This document shows, piece by piece, positions 1-6,216 of a stretch of 24,394 nt of DNA (positions are counted from its first letter, which is position 1; each line of letters begins with the position of its first letter). The translations under genes were made by a program, and so were the position numbers. Under the pieces are notes generated by a model. That model did not search any database. It saw nothing but the letters and a program-made list of their open reading frames with translations, and was not told the origin of the DNA. This DNA is from an uncultured Victivallales bacterium (GTDB lineage Bacteria > Verrucomicrobiota > Lentisphaeria > Victivallales > UBA1829), in assembly GCA_934644965.1 (NCBI GenBank), contig CAKUDG010000035.1, positions 1-24,394 on the forward strand. Reading direction: 5' to 3'.

Positions 1-1
1 A

Positions 2-85
2 GTTGCAATTGGCGAATTTTTTTCAGAGCCCGTGTCGGGCTGCCGGCAATATCGCCTTGAAGGCGTGGTGCATACCATCGGCTAA
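2..85 (+). CDS. C-terminal end of an unidentified plus-strand reading frame (partial)
   Basis: An open frame enters from the left edge and ends at a TAA at 83-85. The last 27 codons end in ...LEGVVHTIG. The stop codon forms the loop of a terminator hairpin that follows directly, which is what the end of a real plus-strand gene looks like. It converges on the minus-strand gp36-like gene with only 23 bases between the two stop codons. I do not recognise the family. A transposase or other mobile-element gene would fit a truncated phage module, but that is a guess. The segment is dense in palindromes, so it may instead be a non-coding repeat that happens to be open. Confidence 0.3.
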   Translation, partial: VAIGEFFSEPVSGCRQYRLEGVVHTIG

Positions 86-94
86 GCCGGTGGT
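27..94. repeat. Cluster of four adjacent palindromes
   Basis: Four inverted repeats lie within 68 bases. They are AGCCCG-TGT-CGGGCT (27-41), TGCCGGCA (41-48), CGCCTT-G-AAGGCG (53-65) and a 9-bp stem with a TAA loop (74-94, one T-G wobble). The first three are perfect. Such density suggests a structured RNA, a mobile-element end or a REP-like element. Confidence 0.5.
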
Positions 95-107
95 TTTGAT
101 TTTTTTC
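74..107 (+). terminator. Rho-independent terminator (plus strand)
   Basis: The stem ACCATCGGC (74-82) pairs with GCCGGTGGT (86-94) around a TAA loop that is also a stop codon. A T-rich run (TTTTGATTTTTTT) ends the signal on the plus strand. There is no matching T-run in the minus direction, so it works one way. Confidence 0.65.
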
Positions 108-108
108 G

Positions 109-537
109 TTAAAAGCCTCTCATCGACCGGCTGTCGAAAAGACTTTCCCTTTCGGGAATGAGAATGGAGGGAGGTGGCAGATTGCTGCTTTTCCCTTTCA
201 GGACGGCGCCCGTTTCCAGATTTCCGGCGGCGAGGCTGTTCAGCTGTGAGATGCAGTCTTCATAGGCGTCCCTGATTTTTTCCGGTATGCGGGATGCGGG
301 TGAGCGCTTGTAGAGTTCGTATTCTGCGATCCGGAATGCCCATTCGGAGACGAGGGGGGTCTTTTCGAGGGGAGTTTGAAATCGAGCTGAAGCGAATCCG
401 TCGACCAGAGCTTCCGCGCGTTCGATGATGCCCTCCGCCAGTGGCTCCTGTTCGGAAGAAGGGACCGCACAGAGACTTTGAAAGCGTTCGCTGCCGACCC
501 GCTGTTCGAGTTCTTGGACTGAGATGTAATTTCCCAT
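109..537 (-). CDS. Mu gp36-like phage head protein (DUF1320)
   Basis: A protein of 142 residues, the usual DUF1320 size. It follows the family pattern: an N-terminal ISVQELEQRVGSERF helix, then AEALVDGFASARFQTPL, then a C-terminal helix DAYEDCISQLNSLAAGNL. DUF1320 proteins are the gp36-like products of Mu-type phages, thought to act at the head-tail region. I chose the ATG at 537 because homology starts there and AGGA lies about ten bases upstream; an in-frame ATG at 591 would add 18 low-complexity residues. In Mu this gene follows gpT and gp35 and precedes the tail genes. Here it is the last phage gene before an opposing reading frame 23 bases away, so the tail genes are absent from this side. 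Confidence 0.85.
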   Translation of the reverse strand: MGNYISVQELEQRVGSERFQSLCAVPSSEQEPLAEGIIERAEALVDGFASARFQTPLEKTPLVSEWAFRIAEYELYKRSPASRIPEKIRDAYEDCISQLNSLAAGNLETGAVLKGKSSNLPPPSILIPERESLFDSRSMRGF

Positions 538-855
538 GAGAAGAAATTCCTGTTTGTGAAGAAATGGGAATGGAAAGGGAACGCGCGGCATTGCGCTTTT
601 TTCGGTTCCGTTTTCTGATTCGTTTTTTGATTTGTTTTCTTTCCCGTTTTCCGCTCCGCATTTTTTTCCCCGTGACTATTTCTTTGGATTCCAAGTTGAG
701 GAAAGGCCAGGGGGGCGCCCGGAGGGAGGGGGAGGAGGAGAGTTCCTCATGCCGGAAATGGATATGAGGAGAAGAAGAGCTCCGGGAGCCCCCCTGTGGC
801 AGGGACGGGCAGGAAGGGGAGGCGGAAAACGGGAGAGCCCGAGGAGAGAGACTAC
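538..855. other. Geneless spacer between gpT and the gp36-like gene
   Basis: This 318-base gap is where Mu carries gp35. I see no convincing gene on either strand. The minus-strand RNA would be A/G-rich with a run of Lys/Arg codons (about 595-690), which looks like low-complexity sequence. The rest (about 700-855) is G-rich on the plus strand. A degraded gp35-like gene is possible but not demonstrable. Confidence 0.5.
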
Positions 856-1767
856 TCAGAGGGAGACTCCGCCCCTGCAGATGAGATGTGGGAAGGCAAG
901 GAAGGCTTCTCCGCGTGCGTCGGTGCCGTAGACGTATTCCTTCCGGCAGAAGACGTTTTCGTCATTCTCCCTGTCGAGAGAAGTCAGGACGGGTTCCTTT
1001 CTCTGCTGTACGAAGACCGGTTTGACGACGCCGTGAGTGCATGCGAGGAACCAGAGATCTTCCCTGTCCGCCCCGCTGAGTTCGGGAAGGACAAGCAGTT
1101 CCGCGCTTCCGTTCCACGGGTTGTCCGTTGCGCCGACGCCGCTGCTTCCGAGGGCCTTGAGCTGGAGACGGTCCTTCAGGATTCCGAAGGCGGTCTCCTC
1201 GTTTTTGGGGCCGACGATCAGGAGATCGGGCACGACGCAGAGGCTTTTCCCATTGTGAGCGCGGTATTCCATCATGGTTCTTCTTGCGGCGGCGTAGTTT
1301 GCGGAACTGAGGGCGCCGGAAACGACGTTGGAAAGCGTATGGGAACCGTACTGACGGGAAGCGGAGAAGAAGGGGAGTCCGTCGATCCAGCTGCTTTCTC
1401 CGAGAAGGGCTTCGACCGCGAGATCCTGCCAGAGTTTTCCGGCGTTGTATCCCATCTGTGCGATGAGAGTGCCGTAGATTCCGAACTGGTCGTCCTCGAT
1501 ATCGTTCCGGGAGATGGCGATGCTGTCTTCAAAGTCCCGGTTGACGACTTCGATCTTTCTGGTGGAGAGATTTTTGATCTGGCGGTCTCCGAGCCATTCA
1601 CGCATTCCGCCGAACTGTTCGAGGAAGGGATAGACATTGGAAGCGGAATTGGAACGGATGACGCCGCAGAATTTCTGCCAGGTGTCCGGGACCTGTTCAA
1701 ACCCTTCCATGAAGTTGAGATGGAATCCGGTGAAGAGGCTGTCAAGATTTTTTCTGTTGATTTCCAT
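856..1767 (-). CDS. Mu-like phage major head subunit (gpT family)
   Basis: A protein of 303 residues, against 305 for Mu gpT. It begins MEINRKNLDSLFTGFHLNFMEGF, which matches the N-terminal pattern of gpT proteins. Further family features follow: the FGGMREWLGDRQIKNLS segment, then NRDFEDSIAISRNDIEDDQFGIYG, then a C-terminal core with PDLLIVGPKNEETAF and a late KEYVYGTDARG stretch. gpT is the HK97-fold capsid subunit of Mu-type phages. I chose the ATG at 1767; the frame stays open upstream to 2055, but that extension is Pro/Ser-rich and overlaps the decoration gene. The frame is intact with no internal stop, so the gene is not obviously decaying. It lies downstream of the protease and decoration genes, as in Mu-type head modules. 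Confidence 0.93.
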   Translation of the reverse strand: MEINRKNLDSLFTGFHLNFMEGFEQVPDTWQKFCGVIRSNSASNVYPFLEQFGGMREWLGDRQIKNLSTRKIEVVNRDFEDSIAISRNDIEDDQFGIYGTLIAQMGYNAGKLWQDLAVEALLGESSWIDGLPFFSASRQYGSHTLSNVVSGALSSANYAAARRTMMEYRAHNGKSLCVVPDLLIVGPKNEETAFGILKDRLQLKALGSSGVGATDNPWNGSAELLVLPELSGADREDLWFLACTHGVVKPVFVQQRKEPVLTSLDRENDENVFCRKEYVYGTDARGEAFLAFPHLICRGGVSL

Positions 1768-1813
1768 GATGTAATGAATTCTCCTTTGCGAACTTGGATC
1801 CGATCGGCCTGTG

Positions 1814-2266
1814 TCAGGCGCCGGTGGAGGCGGAGGTTGAGGTGGAGGTGGGCGCGAAGAAGTGATTGCCGACTTCGACAATGACTTCCGTGGAAGAAAG
1901 AATATCGCGGAGAATGCCGCAGGGAATCTTGTTGGTGCCGCCGTTTTTCCCGACGGTATGGTCGTCGACGACATAGACGATGCTGTTGATGTCCGCGGCT
2001 CCGAGCGCATCGCCTGATGCGGCGTTGTCATAGATGAACATGCCGGATTTGACAATGATTTTCCCGTTTACCGTGAATGCGTCCGCCCTGCCGATGACGA
2101 CAAGATTCGCCGTGTCCGACGCCGGCACCGCCTTCCCTGCCGCATTCAGCGCTACAATGGCTCCGGGATGAATGACGGATCCTTCTGCGATTTCTTTGAC
2201 TCGGTGGAGGTTCAGCGCATTGCAGAAAACCTCCCTGGTGTTCCGTTCTGATGTGAGGGCAGCCAT
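1814..2266 (-). CDS. Putative phage head decoration / capsid cement protein
   Basis: A protein of 150 residues between protease I and gpT. It is rich in short beta-type segments, such as GSVIHPGAIVALNAAGKAV, LVVIGRADAFTVNGKIIVKSG and IVYVVDDHTVG. This resembles the small beta-rich capsid cement proteins (DUF2190-like or lambda D-like) often found next to capsid genes. The C-terminus is a Ser/Thr/Ala tail (TSTSTSAST). The ATG at 2266 lies two bases after the TAA of the protease gene, so the two are probably translationally coupled. gpT starts 46 bases downstream. The family assignment rests on position, size and general look rather than a diagnostic motif. Confidence 0.62.
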   Translation of the reverse strand: MAALTSERNTREVFCNALNLHRVKEIAEGSVIHPGAIVALNAAGKAVPASDTANLVVIGRADAFTVNGKIIVKSGMFIYDNAASGDALGAADINSIVYVVDDHTVGKNGGTNKIPCGILRDILSSTEVIVEVGNHFFAPTSTSTSASTGA

Positions 2267-2268
2267 GC

Positions 2269-3579
2269 TTATTCGGCTCCTTTCCTGGGGTTGAGTTTGT
2301 TTCTGTCGATACCGAGAAGCCTGAAAATTTCAAGCTCCTGTCCGGTGAAATGAGTTTGGGTGAGGGGCGGGGCCGCCGCCGTGCCGGGTGCCGCTTCCTC
2401 GATGCCGGAATTGTCGGGGACGGCTGCAGGAGCGGAACGGGCCCAGTCGCGGAAGGCTTCCGGATCGCGGAGTGCGAAGCGTTTTGCCCAGGGACGGCCG
2501 GATAGCGGAATTTTTCCGTCGGCAAACGCTTCGGTGACAAGTTCTTCAGCTCTGCGTTCGGCCAGTTCGGATTCGAGGGCAAGTTTTGCTTCTTCGGGAA
2601 GCATGCGGGCGATTTCGTCGGAGGCGGCTTCCAGATCGGAGAAATGATGGGCGCGGAGAAAGGCGTCGAGTTTGTTCCGAGTTTCGATCAGCGAGCAGAC
2701 GGTGTCCAGAATTGTCTGGATCCGTTCCGCCTCCTCCGCCTTCTCCGTCACGGAAGAGGAAGAATCCTTCTCCTCCTCTCCTTCCGTACAGAGACTCAGC
2801 AGATGCCTCAGGTGCCGGATCAGGCGTTCCGCGCAGTTGCTTTCCTCTTGTTGTTGTTCTTCTTCTTCCCCGGAAGAAGCGGAGCTCCGATTCTCCGGAA
2901 GCTGACTTCCGGTATCACTTTCCGGATTGTTTTCCGGATTCCGCTTCCGGGATCCGTCCTCCGGAACAGAGGCGTGCATGAGGGGGGATCCGGGGGAGGA
3001 ACTTTCCTCCGGATGAGCGGAAGAGCTTTCCGCAGGAAGGGTGTTGGCGGAGTCTTTTGCGGTAAGCGGGAGGGCATTGTGCAGAGCGGGATGATTCGTC
3101 AGTGCCACGGAATGAAGAGAAGAGATGTGTTCACCGTCTTCCGTGAAATACAATGTTGGTGAAAAATAGCGGTATTCCTTATTCCGGATGTATTCCGCGG
3201 CCTCTTCGGTCCAGCATTTGATTCTTGCGAGCAGTCCTTCGGTGCATTTTTCCAGGGTGCCGATCCATCCTGCGGCGGGGGCTTTGGAACCGGAAAGAGA
3301 TTGATGTTCAAAATCAATGACCAGATCTCGCCCGCGGGTCTGGAAATCGGAGATGATTCTGTCGGCGTCCTTTTCGGAGAATTCAAATTCACCGCGGATG
3401 CCGTCCCTGGTGAACGGGATCTTTCCGTATCGGATCAGCAGAAGGGAATCGGGAGGCGGAGAGAGCTTCTCCGGTTCAGGAATCGTTGTATCCGCTCCTG
3501 GGAGAGGCGGCGGAGCAGAGGGCGGAAGGACGCGGAGTTCCCCGGCGTCGAAACAGACGAGAATCTTTTCTTTCATCAT
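2269..3579 (-). CDS. Mu-like prohead protease with scaffold-like C-terminus (gpI family)
   Basis: A protein of 436 residues. The protease domain covers roughly residues 45-175. It includes DLVIDFEHQSL (H92), a segment WTEEAAEYIRNKEYRYFSPT typical of Mu I-type proteases, and SSLHSVALTNHPAL (S157); H92 and S157 are my candidates for catalytic residues. Residues 180-300 are an acidic Ser/Glu-rich linker. The rest is helical and charged (residues 300-436), as expected for the scaffold part that Mu I shares with gpZ. In Mu the protease cuts the scaffold during head maturation. Two adjacent ATGs (3579 and 3576) follow a strong GGAGGAGG; the second has the better spacing, and the first overlaps the portal stop as ATGATGA. 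The gp30/F minor head gene that Mu has between portal and protease is absent. Confidence 0.85.
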   Translation of the reverse strand: MMKEKILVCFDAGELRVLPPSAPPPLPGADTTIPEPEKLSPPPDSLLLIRYGKIPFTRDGIRGEFEFSEKDADRIISDFQTRGRDLVIDFEHQSLSGSKAPAAGWIGTLEKCTEGLLARIKCWTEEAAEYIRNKEYRYFSPTLYFTEDGEHISSLHSVALTNHPALHNALPLTAKDSANTLPAESSSAHPEESSSPGSPLMHASVPEDGSRKRNPENNPESDTGSQLPENRSSASSGEEEEQQQEESNCAERLIRHLRHLLSLCTEGEEEKDSSSSVTEKAEEAERIQTILDTVCSLIETRNKLDAFLRAHHFSDLEAASDEIARMLPEEAKLALESELAERRAEELVTEAFADGKIPLSGRPWAKRFALRDPEAFRDWARSAPAAVPDNSGIEEAAPGTAAAPPLTQTHFTGQELEIFRLLGIDRNKLNPRKGAE

Positions 3580-4850
3580 AAAACCTCCTCCGGAAGATCC
3601 GGTGTTGTATTGCTTTTCTTTTCGAGAGAAATTCCGAATGTTTTCATGATCCATTGCGGGTCGGCGCGGAAGCCGGATTCCGAAAGGAGCCGGACGATCT
3701 GGGCCTTTTCCAGGAGATTTTCCGGAGAGGAATAGTCCAGATGGAAATGAAGGGTTCCTTCGGAGCCGAAAAGCCAGCGTTCGAGCGGATGGAGAATCTG
3801 CATGTCGACAGATTCCATCAGGCTCCGGCAGTCGGCTTCGATGAGATCGCGTCTGACATTTTCCTGCTGCTGCCCCTTGCTGAATCCGGAAGCGTCCCCG
3901 CTGCTTGCGGTCTGTCCGAGAATCAGGAGCGCACAGAGCCTGTCAATGTAATCCATCCACGACTGGTAGTCGTTTGACGACGAACCCGAAGAGGAACTGA
4001 GGACCTGCATTTCCGCTCCTTCGCTCAGCAGTCCGACTCCGTCGGAACCCATTTTTGAAAGCGAGTTCATCACGGCGGAACGCAGTTCTTCCGATTCAAA
4101 GTCCTCCCGTCTGATTTTAGCGGCAAGGAAGGGAATTCCATAGCGTTCCAGATATCGTGCGCGGTCGCGCATGGCGTAATGTTTGAAGAAGTAAACCCAG
4201 AGCAGCGGGCGGAGCAGGCCTCCGCGGGGGGGAGAACCGCTCTTCAGGCAATGCACGTGAAAGACAAACTGAAACGGATGATAGGACGAAAGCGCTTTCT
4301 CCTGTCCCGAAAGAGTCAGCAGCGCCGGATTCCCCGACAGATCAAAGACCCAGTTTTCCGGCAGAATCCTCTTGAACTCCCGGATTCCCGCGCCGCCCTT
4401 TTCCCAGACAATGGCCGCTCCGGAATAACCGAATGCAAGTGCGTCCAGAAGATGCCGGAGAAGAGCGTGTATTCCGGCTTTCTTCAGGATGGATTCGGCT
4501 TCGCCGGCCTTGACGGAATCCTCTCCCTGCACGGACCAGTCGCAGGAAAGCACTGAAAGAATGCGTGTCTGCATGTGTGCGGCGATTGCAGGTTCTTTTT
4601 CCAGCATTTCCCGGAAAAGGCAGGCAAGGCCGGAACTGCTTCCGCGGTCCGCATCGGAGAGCAGTTGTCGGAGAGTGTCCGCACTCAGGCGCCATTCTCC
4701 GTTTCGTCCCCAGCTCGCAATGAATTCATCGAATTCCGCGCCTCTTCCTGAAGGAGCCGAAACCCCGTACCTGCGCCGGCGTTCTTCCGGAGAGAGTTCT
4801 CCCGCAAAACGCGCCGCCGCAAAACGTGAAATGTGATTGCCTTGAAACAT
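3576..4850 (-). CDS. Mu gp29-like portal protein (DUF935)
   Basis: A protein of 424 residues, somewhat shorter than Mu gp29. Family features include the N-terminal EPAIAAHMQTRILSVLSCDWSVQG region, YLERYGIPFLAAKI in the middle, and the diagnostic LILGQTASSGDASGFSKGQ segment followed by ENVRRDLIEADCRSL. DUF935 proteins form the portal ring through which Mu-type phages package DNA. The ATG at 4850 has AGGAG about ten bases upstream. It is the first gene of the head module; the terminase gene (Mu gp28) that should lie upstream is missing, with only a 250-base spacer before hemW. Its TGA overlaps the start of the protease gene, so the two are coupled. The frame is intact. Confidence 0.92.
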   Translation of the reverse strand: MFQGNHISRFAAARFAGELSPEERRRRYGVSAPSGRGAEFDEFIASWGRNGEWRLSADTLRQLLSDADRGSSSGLACLFREMLEKEPAIAAHMQTRILSVLSCDWSVQGEDSVKAGEAESILKKAGIHALLRHLLDALAFGYSGAAIVWEKGGAGIREFKRILPENWVFDLSGNPALLTLSGQEKALSSYHPFQFVFHVHCLKSGSPPRGGLLRPLLWVYFFKHYAMRDRARYLERYGIPFLAAKIRREDFESEELRSAVMNSLSKMGSDGVGLLSEGAEMQVLSSSSGSSSNDYQSWMDYIDRLCALLILGQTASSGDASGFSKGQQQENVRRDLIEADCRSLMESVDMQILHPLERWLFGSEGTLHFHLDYSSPENLLEKAQIVRLLSESGFRADPQWIMKTFGISLEKKSNTTPDLPEEVL

Positions 4851-4889
4851 GACTAAGCAGCTCCTCGTTTTTTTTCAGGTGTTTCATTC

Positions 4890-4903
4890 TGGCGCATGCG
4901 TCA
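4890..4903. promoter_or_regulatory. Near-perfect palindrome upstream of the head module (possible operator)
   Basis: TGGCGCATGCGTCA is a 14-base palindrome with one imperfect pair (G4892 with T4901). It lies 40 bases upstream of the portal start, where a repressor site would be expected. No clear -10/-35 pair could be placed with it, and no regulator gene is nearby. Confidence 0.25.
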
Positions 4904-4948
4904 AATAAACGATGCGCTTTTTCCCCTTTCTTTTTTTCTGGCAGCACC

Positions 4949-5070
4949 GGAAAAAGCAAAAAAGAGGGGAAAAAGGAGGAGAAAGAAAAAGAAAAATGGA
5001 AAGAAGAGTGGAGGGAGGGAAAAGAGGAAAAAGGAGGGAAAAAGGAAAGGGAGGAGCGCTTGCTTTTTCC
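4949..5070. repeat. Polypurine tract bracketed by a 10-bp inverted repeat
   Basis: The plus strand from 4958 to 5056 is purine except for two T's, a run of 99 bases. It is flanked by GGAAAAAGCA (4949-4958) and its exact complement TGCTTTTTCC (5061-5070). Together with short flanks this fills the spacer (4851-5100) between the portal gene and hemW. No convincing gene is visible in it. Confidence 0.7.
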
Positions 5071-5100
5071 TTCTTCTTATTGATAATTCATGGATTCCTG

Positions 5101-6216
5101 TCAGATCAGTTCGCCCGCGAGCGTGTTCCAGAAAAGGAGGCCTTTGTGCGTGGGGCGGACAGTGTCTGACGACAGTTCGAGGAGGCCGTCATTCGCGCAG
5201 CGCTCGATGTCCCGTGCAAAGCAGTCCCAGGTGATGCCTCCCGAGGCATCACGGAACTCCTCTGCGCGCCATCCCCGGAGGGTCCGGAGGCCCATGACAA
5301 AAATTTCCCTGGCTCTTTTTTCTTTCGGGAGGGGATCGTTTTCAGGGGCGGCTCCGGAAAGCCAGCGGGAGAGAGAGGATGGCTGGGTGAAACGCAGTGT
5401 TCCGTCAAAGGAGGCCGCGGCGGGTCCGAGTCCGAGAAGGGTGTCTCCGTGCCATACATTCTGATTATGACGGCATTCCCGGGAGCTCGAGGCGTAATTG
5501 GAGATTTCGTAGCGGGGGAGTCCGGCTTTGCTGAGCAGGATGTCTCCTGCGGCTTCCCACATGTCGGCTGCGGCTGCGTCGTCGGGGAACATCTCCGCAT
5601 TTTTCCGGAACAAGCTGCTCAGACGGCTTCCCTCCTCCAGAGAAAGGGAATATGCCGAAAGGTGATCCGGTTTCAGGGCGGCAGCCTGTTCGAGATCGTC
5701 AGTCCATTCTTCAAGCGTCTGTCCCGGAATGGCGTAAATCAGGTCGATTCCGATATTCCGGATGCCGACGCTTCTCCAGAGGGAAAAGGCAGGTGACACC
5801 GAACGGAGATCTCCGCTTCTCCGCCCAATCCTCCGCAGATTGTCCGGCCGGAAAGACTGAACGCCCATGCTGACCCGGTTGACGAATCCGGCGGCGGCTT
5901 CCGCCTTCGCTTCCGTCAGGGTTCCGGGATTGCATTCCATGGAAATTTCCGCATCCGGAAGGATGTCTGCAAGGGCGCGGATACGTCCGAAGAGGCGTTT
6001 CAAAAGGGAGGCGGGCAGAAGAGTGGGGGTGCCTCCCCCGATGTAGATGCTGCGGAACGCCTCGCAGTCCGGTAGTGCCGCCTCCAGATGGCGTGAAAGC
6101 TGATCCAGCCACTGTTCCATTTTTTCCGGCGAAGCGTTCTCCAGAGAATAAAATGCGCAGTAGGCGCATTTGCTCCGGCAGAAGGGGACGTGTATATACA
6201 GATTCCGGAATTTCAT
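5101..6216 (-). CDS. hemW: Radical SAM heme chaperone HemW
   Basis: A protein of 371 residues, typical for HemW. The radical SAM cluster motif is C13-x3-C17-x2-C20 in HVPFCRSKCAYCAF. It is followed by the SAM-binding glycine motif IYIGGGTPT, then VNRVSMGVQSF and IGIDLIYAIPGQT. The HemW-typical HN-x2-x-W motif is present (RHNQNVW), which separates it from coproporphyrinogen dehydrogenase HemN. HemW binds heme and passes it to target proteins in the cytoplasm. The ATG at 6216 overlaps the stop of the upstream kinase gene (ATGA), so translation is probably coupled. The C-terminal domain (KRAREIFVMGLRTLRGW onward) is complete. Confidence 0.93.
   Translation of the reverse strand: MKFRNLYIHVPFCRSKCAYCAFYSLENASPEKMEQWLDQLSRHLEAALPDCEAFRSIYIGGGTPTLLPASLLKRLFGRIRALADILPDAEISMECNPGTLTEAKAEAAAGFVNRVSMGVQSFRPDNLRRIGRRSGDLRSVSPAFSLWRSVGIRNIGIDLIYAIPGQTLEEWTDDLEQAAALKPDHLSAYSLSLEEGSRLSSLFRKNAEMFPDDAAAADMWEAAGDILLSKAGLPRYEISNYASSSRECRHNQNVWHGDTLLGLGPAAASFDGTLRFTQPSSLSRWLSGAAPENDPLPKEKRAREIFVMGLRTLRGWRAEEFRDASGGITWDCFARDIERCANDGLLELSSDTVRPTHKGLLFWNTLAGELI

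Noticed and set aside
260..694. Minus-strand open frame as a possible gp35
   Set aside because: It starts with a Lys/Arg low-complexity run and then overlaps most of the gp36-like gene in another frame.
796..1884. Plus-strand open frame of 362 codons opposite gpT
   Set aside because: It is the mirror of a clearly recognised phage head gene, has a low-complexity N-terminus and resembles no family.
4726..4959. Minus-strand open frame upstream of the portal as a terminase remnant
   Set aside because: It has no terminase motif and overlaps the portal start in another frame.
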